Shown one piece after another: positions 8,355 through 15,823 of a stretch of DNA of 44,173 bases. The translations under genes and the position numbers were made by a program. Position 1 is the first letter of the stretch. Each line of letters begins with the position of its first letter. Below the pieces are notes generated by a model, which worked only from the letters and a program-made list of their open reading frames with translations, was not told where the DNA came from and did no database searches. This DNA is from an uncultured bacterium. Its GTDB lineage: Bacteria; Armatimonadota; JACIXR01. The stretch lies in contig CALITO010000033.1 of the NCBI GenBank assembly GCA_938041455.1, positions 1-44,173 of the forward strand, written 5' to 3'.

Positions 8355-8618
8355 ATGCCCAGAGATATGTTCGGTCGGTTTATTGCTCTGAAGTTTTTAG
8401 CGGAGAGGAACATAATAACCCCTATAGAACTACAGGAAGAGTTGGGATGGAAAAGAGACAAAACGATATCTGTTTTGCATAGGTTGGTGAAGCATGGTTG
8501 GGCTGAAAGGATTGCCTATGGAATATTTGCCATTACCGAGAAGGGGAAAGAGGAATATTCAAGGTTGAGGGATGTTATTGAAAGGATAATAAAAAGGTTT
8601 TCCCCTCCATCAGACTAA
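8355..8618 (+). CDS. Small winged-helix DNA-binding protein (87 aa)
   Basis: Predicted transcriptional regulator made of a single winged-helix domain. Residues 20-50 (TPIELQEELGW, then TISVLHRLVKHGW) form the helix-turn-helix. AERIAYGIFAITEKGKEEY forms the wing and following strand. There is no effector domain. The ATG has a good Shine-Dalgarno (GGAGGT, 7-nt spacing) and its own consensus promoter. It sits inside the segment bounded by the 24-bp direct repeats and next to the broken nuclease, so it may belong to the CRISPR-side accessory DNA. Its last 9 bp overlap the end of the convergent permease gene. Target genes are unknown. Confidence 0.8.
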   Translation: MPRDMFGRFIALKFLAERNIITPIELQEELGWKRDKTISVLHRLVKHGWAERIAYGIFAITEKGKEEYSRLRDVIERIIKRFSPPSD

Positions 8619-9593
8619 ACGCCTTCGCCTCAGACGATCGAGGAGGACGGCGATGATTATCAAGCTCCCCACTACTGTTTGTTGCCAGAAGGGGTTGACC
8701 TCCAATAGATTGAGGCCGTTGTTCAAAACACCCATTATCAGGGCTCCGATGAGCGTGCCTCCCACTCCCCCTTCCCCTCCCATAAGGCTCGTCCCCCCGA
8801 TGACAACCGCAGCGATGGCGTCCAACTCGTATCCCAGTCCCGCCTGGGGATGGGCGCAGTTCAAACGCGCTGTCATAACCAGTCCCCCTAAACCAGCGGT
8901 CAGTCCGCTTATGACATAAATATAAATTTTGTAGCGTGACACTGGCACTCCCGATAACCTGCTCGCTTCCTCGTTACCTCCAATGGCATAAACTCTCCTC
9001 CCGAATGTGGTGCGAGAGAGGACTATGTGGGCAAGGATATAGATTAAAAGGGTTATGAGAACGGGAATGGAAAGAAGTGGGTGGATGAGGTGTCCACTTC
9101 CCAGATACTGGAAGCTCTGGGGCAGGGGGGAAATGAGGGCACCCTTGGTATAGACGAGGGTCAAACTACGGGCTATCGCCATCGTTCCCAGGGTAGCTAC
9201 AAAGGGTGGGACATTCCCCTTCGCTATTATCGTGCCTTGAACAGCCCCTATGAGTGCGCCCAACAGTATTCCTGCGAGCAGGGCGAGCATCAAGGGATGG
9301 GAAGAAGCTAATCCCGCCGATACAGCTCCACAAAGGGCGAGGACGGAGCCAACGGAAAGGTCTATCCCTCCCGTCAAAATTACGAATGTCTCACCTACAG
9401 CCAAAATGGCGTAAACTGAGACCTGGCGTAGCACATTAGACATATTCTCAAGGGTCAGGAAACGAGGATTTGGGCTCGTGGCTCGCTCAAGGGAAAAGAA
9501 AAGAAGACAGATGAAAAGGAAAACCAGGAAAGTGCTCCCCCTCGTGAGGAGGGATTTCGCCAAAGCAGAACTACTGCCCGAGTTATTTTTCAT
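8610..9593 (-). CDS. RbsC-type sugar ABC transporter permease
   Basis: Inner-membrane permease of the ribose/xylose/galactose ABC importer class. The 327-aa product has about nine hydrophobic segments. It carries the family signature GETFVILTGGIDLSVGSV (about residues 68-85) and the cytoplasmic motif YAIGGNEEASRLSGV, which contacts the ATPase. GLGYELDAIAAVVIGGTSLMGG near the C-terminus is also typical. No ATPase or periplasmic binding protein gene adjoins it, so its partners must be elsewhere. The start codon follows a purine-rich tract rather than a clear Shine-Dalgarno. The 3' end overlaps the winged-helix gene and contains copy B of the 24-bp direct repeat. Specific sugar cannot be predicted. 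Confidence 0.9.
   Translation of the reverse strand: MKNNSGSSSALAKSLLTRGSTFLVFLFICLLFFSLERATSPNPRFLTLENMSNVLRQVSVYAILAVGETFVILTGGIDLSVGSVLALCGAVSAGLASSHPLMLALLAGILLGALIGAVQGTIIAKGNVPPFVATLGTMAIARSLTLVYTKGALISPLPQSFQYLGSGHLIHPLLSIPVLITLLIYILAHIVLSRTTFGRRVYAIGGNEEASRLSGVPVSRYKIYIYVISGLTAGLGGLVMTARLNCAHPQAGLGYELDAIAAVVIGGTSLMGGEGGVGGTLIGALIMGVLNNGLNLLEVNPFWQQTVVGSLIIIAVLLDRLRRRRLV
8616..8639 (+). repeat. 24-bp imperfect direct repeat, copy B (inside permease 3' end)
   Basis: Second copy of the sequence at 7454-7477 (21 of 24 identical). It encodes the last residues of the permease on the minus strand. The 1.16-kb segment between the copies holds the broken nuclease and the winged-helix gene. 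The arrangement resembles a scar from integration at, or duplication of, a gene 3' end. Confidence 0.5.
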
Positions 9594-9611
9594 TTCTTTT
9601 TTCTTTAGAAG

Positions 9612-9639
9612 ATATTACAATTTCCTAAAGCATTAGCAA
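9612..9639 (-). promoter_or_regulatory. Likely permease promoter
   Basis: On the minus strand TTGCTA (9639-9634) and TAATAT (9617-9612) are separated by 16 bp. Initiation would fall about 12 nt before the ATG at 9593, giving a very short purine-rich leader. The divergent acylase gene starts only 52 bp away and shows no equally good promoter. Confidence 0.45.
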
Positions 9640-9645
9640 ATATCT

Positions 9646-11532
9646 ATGTTTACAAGGAGAAGAGACGATTTCGGAGTTCCCATTATAGAGGCTGATAGTT
9701 TGGAGGAGTTGTTCTTCGCCTTCGGCTACACTCAGGCGGAGGACCACCTCATTCCTATGCTTTTGAATTTTCGGGAGGCGAGGGGCTGTTCTGGGGAGGT
9801 ATTGGGGGAGGAGGCGATGGAAACAGATATTAGGAGCAAAATCTACGCAATAGAGAGATACGCTGAAGAAGATTGGAGAAAGGCAACTGAGGAGGAGAGG
9901 AGGATTTTGAAAGCCTTCGTTTGTGGGATAAACAGGTTCATAGAGGAAAGGGAGAGGGAACTTCCCCAATGGGCGAGGGAAAAGGTGAAGGAGGAGGATG
10001 TCCTCGCCTTCCTTCGCTGGAGCATATTGGCTTTCGGGGAGATGAGGACGGCGAGCAAGCTCCCCCTTGGTTCCAACCACTTCGCCATCGCCCCCTGGCG
10101 CACGAAAAATGGAAGAACCATCGTCTCAACCGCAATCCACCTCCCCTGGCAACGCCCCTTCCTCTGGTATGAAGCCCATCTGAAGGGACCCGACCTCAAT
10201 GTAAGGGGAGCCACATTCTTCGGCAACCCCATAATAACTACGGGACATAATAGGAACATAGCCTGGTCCTATACGATCAATCCTGTTAACATCGGCGATA
10301 TCTATATGGAAAGATTGAACCTCAAGGGAGATAAATATCTCTATGAGGAATCCTGGCGGGAGATAGAGGAAGAAGAGGTGGAGATAAAGGTAAAGAAAGG
10401 GGATAGGATTTTGAATAGGAGGGTGCGGATAAGGAGGACTCATCACGGACCGATTATAGGTGAGGAGGGGGGAGGAGCCCTCGCCGTCAAACTGAGCCTT
10501 TTCTACACCGAATCTATTTTGAGCTTCCTCCTCCGAGTGGCGAGGGCAACTAACCTTTCCCAATTCAAAGAAGCTTTCAAAAGACCCGGTTTCCCTATGT
10601 TCAATGTGATTTATGGAGATAAGGAGGGGAACATCTACTACCTCTGTAATGCCCTCGCCCCTATCCGTTCTCCCGATTACCTTTGGTCCCAGCCCGTCCC
10701 CGGCTGGAAGAAGGAGACCGAATGGCAGGGCTTTCATAGGTTTGAGGAACTTCCCCAGTTGGAAAATCCCCCCTCTGGATACCTACAAAATTGTAATGTT
10801 GACCCCACTCATATAACCGTTGAGCCCTATTTAAGATGGGAGGATTTCCCTCCCTTTCTCATAGACCCAGCATTTACGGGAAGGAGCAAAAGACTTCTCG
10901 CCCTCTTGGAATCAAACCGCTCAATAAGCCTTGAAGAGGCTATGTCTTACTCCCTGGATGTCCTTGATATGACGGCGGAGGATTGGAAACCTCGCCTCAT
11001 CTACGCCTACAATTCCCTATTACACGAATTGAAAGAGGGAAAAGAACTCATCGCCTCAGCGATAAACCTCCTTAGAGAATGGGATAATAAGGACGAACTG
11101 GATAGCAGGGGGAGCTACTTGTTTGGCTTATGGATGGAGAAACTTCAGGCGAGGAGCGAGGGGGAGGAAAGGGGGATGCTTTTGGACCTCAAATCTTCCG
11201 CCGAGGAGATGCTCAGGCGATTCGGTAGGTTGGATGTAAGGTGGGGGGATGTGCATATCCTGAGGCGTGGGGAGAGGGAGTATCCCGCCGCGGGCGCTGG
11301 CTTCCCTTCTACTGAATCCCTCCATATCGCTACGGGAAGAGTAAGGGATGACGGGAAGGTGGAGGCAGAGGGAGGAACTTCCTTCATTATGATAGTTGAA
11401 CTTGGCGAGGAAGTTCGCTCCTGGAGCCTCCTCCCATTCGGAAACAGCGAGAATCCTCAATCTCCCCATTTCTCCGACCAGGCGCCTCTCTTCTCCCAAG
11501 GGAAGCTCAAACCAGCATGGGAGGGGAATTGA
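9646..11532 (+). CDS. Penicillin-acylase-family N-terminal-nucleophile hydrolase
   Basis: Amide hydrolase of the penicillin amidase / acyl-homoserine-lactone acylase superfamily. Such proenzymes cut themselves to expose an N-terminal nucleophile. The expected A-chain start RRDDFGVPIIEADS is at residues 4-18. The self-cleavage site PLGSNHFAIAP places the nucleophile Ser at 143. The later motif TTGHNRNIAWSYT is also conserved. At 628 aa it is shorter than typical members (about 750-850) and has no signal peptide, so as annotated it would be cytoplasmic. ATG 9646 follows an in-frame stop 9 bp upstream and has no visible Shine-Dalgarno, so N-terminal loss is possible. It heads a run with the next two genes (gaps of 2 and 1 bp). 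Substrate unknown. Confidence 0.88.
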   Translation: MFTRRRDDFGVPIIEADSLEELFFAFGYTQAEDHLIPMLLNFREARGCSGEVLGEEAMETDIRSKIYAIERYAEEDWRKATEEERRILKAFVCGINRFIEERERELPQWAREKVKEEDVLAFLRWSILAFGEMRTASKLPLGSNHFAIAPWRTKNGRTIVSTAIHLPWQRPFLWYEAHLKGPDLNVRGATFFGNPIITTGHNRNIAWSYTINPVNIGDIYMERLNLKGDKYLYEESWREIEEEEVEIKVKKGDRILNRRVRIRRTHHGPIIGEEGGGALAVKLSLFYTESILSFLLRVARATNLSQFKEAFKRPGFPMFNVIYGDKEGNIYYLCNALAPIRSPDYLWSQPVPGWKKETEWQGFHRFEELPQLENPPSGYLQNCNVDPTHITVEPYLRWEDFPPFLIDPAFTGRSKRLLALLESNRSISLEEAMSYSLDVLDMTAEDWKPRLIYAYNSLLHELKEGKELIASAINLLREWDNKDELDSRGSYLFGLWMEKLQARSEGEERGMLLDLKSSAEEMLRRFGRLDVRWGDVHILRRGEREYPAAGAGFPSTESLHIATGRVRDDGKVEAEGGTSFIMIVELGEEVRSWSLLPFGNSENPQSPHFSDQAPLFSQGKLKPAWEGN

Positions 11533-11534
11533 CA

Positions 11535-12746
11535 ATGGAGGATATCCTCCGAGATTCAGCGGAAAAATCAGCTCGCTTCGCCCATCACTGCCTTGAGGAT
11601 TGCCCCCTCTGCGGAGGAAGGAGAGCTATATCTTCCTTCGTAGATTTTGAGGGTAAGCCGATGCTCTGGCATAATTTCGGTCCCCTGGAAGGACCGGGCT
11701 GGGCGAGTAATTCCTTGGGGGGAGCTTATGAACTGCTCCTCTTCTTCCTCTCTGGGGAAGATTATGTCTTTGAAAAGGACGCCTTAGGACTTCTTCACCA
11801 TTCCCTTAACTGCGGATTCATCAGGGGAGACGGCTTCATCATACCCTATAGGCATCTCCTGAGAAATGAACTTTGTCTCAATTTCCTGGGAAACGATAAT
11901 TGGTTTGCCCCTGGCTCTATGGCGAGGGTTGCCCTCCAGATACTTTGGATTGAGGATATTCTGGGAGAGGATTTGAGCCATTACGCACTGTCTTGCGCCC
12001 AATGGATAAGGGATAAAGTGGAGACCGCTCCCAACGGATGGTATCCGCGCAGATGTCGTCCAGATGGCGGTTTCTATCCCTTTAAGGCTGAGGAGAGAGT
12101 GGAGGACCCAATAAGGGAGATCTCGGGCGATGGCTCCCATATACCATTCCTTTTCGCTGAGTTAACCCTGAGGGGTATAGGAGATTTCAGAAAAGAAGTG
12201 GAAGAAAAGGTAGAACTCTATATTAACAGGGGCGGTTTCCTGGGCTCACTCAACCACGATACTTACGACGAGGAGGAGAATGTCTCCATAGCGGTGGGAT
12301 TCAGGATGCTTCTCAGGGCCGCCCAACTTTTGGAGAGGGAAGATATAAGGGATTTCGCGTTTGAACTTCTGAGAAGATTGGAGAGGTTTGAATTGAAGGA
12401 GGATTTAAACCGCTGCGCAACAGCGGGGCTTCTCTATATGGAGGATTCATGGACCACCTGCTATCTTTGGGAGAACGCTGAGGCGGCGCTTGCCTATGTA
12501 GAAGCTTGGGAAGTAAGTGGAAAGAGGCTATACTTAGAGAAGGCAAGGAGCATCCTCTCCGCCTGTGCCAAGCATCATTATGGTGAATACGGATTCCTCA
12601 CGGAGGGGGTGGATTGGCAAAACAGCGTGGGAAAAGAACATCACATAGGTGATGAGGAGTTCGGGGATATAAAATATACCGAGCCATTGCTGAACAATTT
12701 GCATATAATTGAACCAACCGTGAAATTAAGGAGGGCAAGTAAATAA
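11535..12746 (+). CDS. Predicted alpha/alpha-barrel protein (403 aa), glycosidase-like
   Basis: I cannot name the family. The protein is helical, with alternating aromatic- and acid-rich segments (GDGSHIPFLFAELTLRG, NHDTYDEEENVSIAVGF, WTTCYLWENAEAALAYVEAW). These suggest an (alpha/alpha)6 toroid as found in many glycoside hydrolases and glucuronyl hydrolases. An N-terminal CPLCGG provides one CxxC pair only. There is no signal peptide. I prefer ATG 11535, behind GGAGGGG (11519-11525, 9-nt spacing). An in-frame ATG at 11517 lies inside the acylase gene. It is 2 bp from the acylase and 1 bp from the nucleoside hydrolase, so all three are probably cotranscribed. Function is inferred from fold-like features only. 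Confidence 0.7.
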   Translation: MEDILRDSAEKSARFAHHCLEDCPLCGGRRAISSFVDFEGKPMLWHNFGPLEGPGWASNSLGGAYELLLFFLSGEDYVFEKDALGLLHHSLNCGFIRGDGFIIPYRHLLRNELCLNFLGNDNWFAPGSMARVALQILWIEDILGEDLSHYALSCAQWIRDKVETAPNGWYPRRCRPDGGFYPFKAEERVEDPIREISGDGSHIPFLFAELTLRGIGDFRKEVEEKVELYINRGGFLGSLNHDTYDEEENVSIAVGFRMLLRAAQLLEREDIRDFAFELLRRLERFELKEDLNRCATAGLLYMEDSWTTCYLWENAEAALAYVEAWEVSGKRLYLEKARSILSACAKHHYGEYGFLTEGVDWQNSVGKEHHIGDEEFGDIKYTEPLLNNLHIIEPTVKLRRASK

Positions 12747-12747
12747 A

Positions 12748-13686
12748 ATGAAAGGAGGTTCAATTTGGATGTGTTTTTTGCTTTTGGCTACCTTTTCTCC
12801 CAGCCTAGATGGTAAGATAAACTTGTGGATTGACACAGATATAGGAGGGGATATAGACGACGCTTTAGCGATATCCTTTGCCCTCTCCCGTCCCGAATTC
12901 AATATAGTGGGGATAAGCGTTGTGGATGACCAGAACGAGAGGCGCCTTATGACACTCCAATGGCTACTTAAACAATTTGGCAGGGACGATATTCCCCTCT
13001 ACAGAGGCTGGGGGAAGCCCATTTTGTGGGGAGGGGGTGTTCGCAGAGGAGATGCTTCCCTAACTTACCCCCGAGAGTTCTCGGGGGAGTATAAGGGGGG
13101 AGTGTATGACAATGCTCCCAAGGGCATTTTGGAGGCGATAGAAAGATACGATGGCGACCTCGTCCTACTGACGGTGGGAGCGATGACCAACGCCGCAATT
13201 GCCTATCTTTCCGCCCCCCAAACCTTCAAGAAATTGAAGAAATATGTTGCTATGGCGGGTTGTTTCAATGAGCAAAAAGTTGAGTATAATGTGGTGAGGG
13301 ACCCCTATTCAGCGGAGGTCATCTTGGAGTCAGGAATAAAGCCGGTATTGGTGGGGCTGGATGTGACTCAACGCTGTGCCTTGGATAGAGAAAAGCAGAA
13401 GAAGATAAAGGCTAAACATCCTTTCTTGGGGGAATTGATTGATGAATTTCTCCGGAGGGCGGGGTGGGCGGAGGGAACTCCCATTCTTCACGACCCTTTG
13501 GCTTGCGCCATTATAATAGATGAGAGTTTGGTAAAAAAGGAGCCCAGGCGCTTGGCAGTTGAACTGGAAGGGGGATATACAAGGGGGATGATGTGTGGTG
13601 CGGAAGGTGAGCCTAATGCCGAGGTTTGTGTAGATGTTGATGTAGAGCGCTTTCTCACTATGTTTGTGGAAAGCCTGAGCAAATAG
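12748..13686 (+). CDS. Exported inosine/uridine-type nucleoside hydrolase
   Basis: Nucleoside N-ribohydrolase family enzyme that splits a nucleoside into base and ribose using a bound calcium. The calcium/ribose-binding motif DTDIGGDIDDALA occupies residues 29-41 and the second metal site HDPLA has H248-D249. A hydrophobic N-terminus (CFLLLATFSPSLDG) looks like a signal peptide, unusual for this mostly cytoplasmic family. Two starts are possible. ATG 12748 has AAGGAGGG 12 nt upstream. ATG 12769 has AAAGGAGGT (12751-12759) at 9 nt. I list the first because it gives a positively charged n-region. Length (312 aa) is normal. It is the last gene of the acylase run. Confidence 0.88.
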   Translation: MKGGSIWMCFLLLATFSPSLDGKINLWIDTDIGGDIDDALAISFALSRPEFNIVGISVVDDQNERRLMTLQWLLKQFGRDDIPLYRGWGKPILWGGGVRRGDASLTYPREFSGEYKGGVYDNAPKGILEAIERYDGDLVLLTVGAMTNAAIAYLSAPQTFKKLKKYVAMAGCFNEQKVEYNVVRDPYSAEVILESGIKPVLVGLDVTQRCALDREKQKKIKAKHPFLGELIDEFLRRAGWAEGTPILHDPLACAIIIDESLVKKEPRRLAVELEGGYTRGMMCGAEGEPNAEVCVDVDVERFLTMFVESLSK

Positions 13687-13738
13687 GGAGGATATAGAGT
13701 GGATTGATATTGTAAAATCCCGAAATTTTCCCCTTAAG

Positions 13739-13888
13739 TTTTGCTGAATAATTAAGCCGAAGAACTTATGGTAAGTAAAAAACGAATCAGAACAAAAGGG
13801 GAAGAAACCGTGTCTTATAAGCGATTTAACTTGACAATTTTCTTCCCGAAATCTAAGGGAAAGTAACCCTTTTAGTTATTCAACAAAA
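13739..13888. repeat. MITE-like element with terminal inverted repeats, left copy
   Basis: The ends TTTTGCTGAATAA (13739-13751) and TTATTCAACAAAA (13876-13888) are inverted repeats with 12 of 13 bases matching. The 150 bp between carry no ORF of note. The interior shares a block with the right copy (13792-13832 versus 15896-15938, about 32 of 43 aligned columns by hand) and an identical AAGGGAAAG (13855-13863). It lies in the 368-bp gap before the redox cassette. The rest of that gap holds an AT-rich tract (about 13946-13970) and the promoter described next. Confidence 0.6.
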
Positions 13889-13976
13889 GGATACCCAAGG
13901 AAATAAGTTATGCTTTTCCCTTATAATCTCGATCGGATTTTGGGGTTATTTTTTTAAAAAATTTTTAAAATCGATG

Positions 13977-14005
13977 TTGACGAAAGGGGGTAAGGCAGTT
14001 ATTAA
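13977..14005 (+). promoter_or_regulatory. Candidate promoter of the redox cassette
   Basis: TTGACG at 13977-13982, a 17-bp spacer, and TATTAA at 14000-14005. An AT-rich tract just upstream could act as an UP element. Initiation near 14012 gives a 43-nt leader with AAGGAGGT at 14043-14050 before ATG 14055. Confidence 0.5.
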
Positions 14006-14054
14006 ATAAAAATGTTGTTTCCAATAAAACCATTACCGAGATAAGGAGGTAAAA

Positions 14055-14273
14055 ATGGCTGAGAACTGGTATCCCATAATAGATTATTCTAAATGTAAAG
14101 GTTGCCTTTCCTGTGTGGAGTTCTGTCCCAATAATGTTTTTAAGGTGGAAAATGGGAAACCTATAGTGGCTAATCCTGCTAACTGTGTGGAGTTTTGTAG
14201 AGGATGTCAAAAAGCCGCTTGTCAATATAATGCAATTACTTATTACCAAGACCACAAAAATAGGAGGTGTTAA
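14055..14273 (+). CDS. Two-cluster ferredoxin-like protein (72 aa)
   Basis: Small electron carrier predicted to bind two [4Fe-4S] clusters. The first site is the standard CKGCLSCVEFCP (residues 14-25). The second, CVEFCRGCQKAAC, has a longer first gap (Cx3Cx2Cx4C) than usual. The same deviation occurs in the second ferredoxin of this cassette (15446), and both begin W(Y/H)PIID(Y/E)SKC, so the two are paralogues. ATG 14055 follows AAGGAGGT by 4 nt. It is the first gene of a four-gene AT-rich run. It presumably passes electrons to or from the neighbouring HdrA-like and ProC-like proteins, but no reaction is shown by sequence. Confidence 0.85.
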   Translation: MAENWYPIIDYSKCKGCLSCVEFCPNNVFKVENGKPIVANPANCVEFCRGCQKAACQYNAITYYQDHKNRRC

Positions 14274-14275
14274 AA

Positions 14276-14641
14276 ATGAAAAAGGGTCTTTTGCTCTGTG
14301 TTTGTCAGGGAACATGTCCATCGTTCAAAGGGATGGACATCTTTGAGGTTTTGAATACTATCAGACGGGAAAAACTTGTGGATTTTGTATCTATTCATCC
14401 TCAACTGTGTGCAGATGATGGCGATGGATTTCTTGCAACACTTATGTCCAACAGAGACCTCGATGCGTTATTCATAGCAGGATGTGACCCGAGGATGCAA
14501 CAGAAGATGTTTAAGGATACTTTTAATGAAGCGGGTTTTGACCCCCAAAAACACTTCGCAGTAGATATCAGAAATATGACCACCCAGCAGGCAATAGATG
14601 CCATAAAAGATCTCATCAAAAAGTCTGTTTCTGAAAAATAA
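14276..14641 (+). CDS. Stand-alone HdrA N-terminal-like iron-sulfur protein (121 aa)
   Basis: The protein resembles only the first ~120 residues of heterodisulfide reductase subunit A. It has a CxCxxxC segment near the start (LCVCQGTCPS) where HdrA has its CxC/G motif. A single Cys follows after QL (QLCADDGDG), then ALFIAGCDPRMQQKMFKDTFNEAGF, equivalent to the ASCSPR...AGLNP block of HdrA. The flavin-binding rest of HdrA is absent. ATG 14276 is 6 nt behind AGGAGGTG (14262-14269); an in-frame ATG at 14267 overlaps that site and is rejected. Conserved Cys residues suggest a bound cluster or a thiol relay. The family resemblance is from memory of the motif order and needs a profile search. Confidence 0.65.
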   Translation: MKKGLLLCVCQGTCPSFKGMDIFEVLNTIRREKLVDFVSIHPQLCADDGDGFLATLMSNRDLDALFIAGCDPRMQQKMFKDTFNEAGFDPQKHFAVDIRNMTTQQAIDAIKDLIKKSVSEK

Positions 14642-14652
14642 AAGAGGCAATT

Positions 14653-15435
14653 ATGGAGAAAATAAATACAATTGGGTTTATAGGGGGCGGAAGAGTTACA
14701 CGAATTATACTCGGTGGATTTAAAAATGCGGGAAAGATCAATGAATACAAATTTATAATAAGCGATATACAACCAGAAGTTTTAGAAAGACTAAAAAGAG
14801 AATATGGGGAGATAACTATCACAGATAACAATAAAGAAGTTATCTCCTCTGATATAATATTTCTCGCAGTTCATCCGCCGGTAGTGAGAAAAGTTGCAGA
14901 GGAAATAGAAACCTGTTTGACGAAAGATAAGGTCCTTATTTCACTCGCCCCCAAAATTACTATAGCGCAACTATCCGAAATGCTGAACCACTTCAACAAA
15001 ATCGTCAGGATGATACCCAATGCCCCATCTATAATAAACAGTGGTTATAACCCTATCCATTTCTCTCCAGCATTCACACAAACAGAAAAAAATGAATTGC
15101 TAAGTGTTTTGAATATCTTAGGGGAGACCCCTGAGGTTGAAGAAGAAAAATTAGAAGCATATGCTATTCTAACTGCAATGGGTCCAACATACCTCTGGTT
15201 TCAACTATACGAACTTCAGGATATTGTAAGAGATTTTGGACTGCCTGAGGAGGAAATAGAGGAAGGAATAATAAAAATGGTTTGTGGTGCAGTGAAAACA
15301 ATGTATAAATCGGGACTTCCTCGGACTGATGTAATGGACTTAGTTCCTGTTAAACCATTGGGAGAGGAAGAGGAGAACATAAAGAATATATATAGAAGAT
15401 GTCTGAACATTATCTTCAAAAAATTAAAAGGTTAA
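14653..15435 (+). CDS. ProC-like NAD(P)-dependent reductase (260 aa), probably not a true P5C reductase
   Basis: Pyrroline-5-carboxylate-reductase-like fold. It has an N-terminal Rossmann motif IGFIGGGRVT (residues 7-16), the second motif VRMIPNAPSIINSGYNP, and a dimerisation domain with TAMGPTYLWF in place of the family's SGSGPAY. Near the C-terminus, where ProC has the substrate-binding SPGGTT segment, this protein reads VPVKPLGEEEEN, so the normal proline-pathway site is altered. Length is close to ProC (about 270). The start follows an AGAGG site. It lies between the HdrA-like gene and the second ferredoxin in an AT-rich operon, which suggests an NAD(P)H-linked redox step. Genuine proline synthesis is an alternative I consider less likely. 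Confidence 0.7.
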   Translation: MEKINTIGFIGGGRVTRIILGGFKNAGKINEYKFIISDIQPEVLERLKREYGEITITDNNKEVISSDIIFLAVHPPVVRKVAEEIETCLTKDKVLISLAPKITIAQLSEMLNHFNKIVRMIPNAPSIINSGYNPIHFSPAFTQTEKNELLSVLNILGETPEVEEEKLEAYAILTAMGPTYLWFQLYELQDIVRDFGLPEEEIEEGIIKMVCGAVKTMYKSGLPRTDVMDLVPVKPLGEEEENIKNIYRRCLNIIFKKLKG

Positions 15436-15445
15436 GGAGATAAAA

Positions 15446-15817
15446 ATGGCTAAGGAAAACCCCTCGGTAAAACTTTTAGAGAAGTTTGCAAAATGGAAAG
15501 GTGTTCCAAGAGAAGAAATAGAGTGGCATCCAATAATTGATGAGAGTAAATGCGTGGGCTGTGGCTTTTGTGTTACAACCTGTGGGAGGAATGTATTTGA
15601 CTATGATGAGGAGAGAAAAAAGGCAGTTGTCGCAAGACCTTTACAGTGCACAGTTGGATGTACTTCATGTGAGGTGTGGTGTATATTTAATGCAATCAGT
15701 TTTCCTAACAAGGAGGTTGTAAGAGATTTTATAAAAGAAAAAAAGATACTTACCACAGTTCGCAAGGAACTTGAGACAAAACTAAATGAATTAAACAAAA
15801 ATAGTGAAAACCAGTAA
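15446..15817 (+). CDS. Second ferredoxin-like protein with helical tail (123 aa)
   Basis: Paralogue of the cassette's first ferredoxin with extensions at both ends. The N-terminal 30 residues (KLLEKFAKWKGVPREEIEW) are new. The clusters are CVGCGFCVTTC (first site, lacking the usual Pro after the fourth Cys) and CTVGCTSCEVWC (Cx3Cx2Cx3C). A C-terminal charged helix of about 40 residues follows and could be a docking arm or coiled coil. AAGGAG precedes the ATG at normal distance and the gene starts 10 bp after the ProC-like gene. The right-hand inverted-repeat element begins 7 bp after its stop, so the cassette ends here. Confidence 0.83.
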   Translation: MAKENPSVKLLEKFAKWKGVPREEIEWHPIIDESKCVGCGFCVTTCGRNVFDYDEERKKAVVARPLQCTVGCTSCEVWCIFNAISFPNKEVVRDFIKEKKILTTVRKELETKLNELNKNSENQ

Positions 15818-15823
15818 TCTTGG

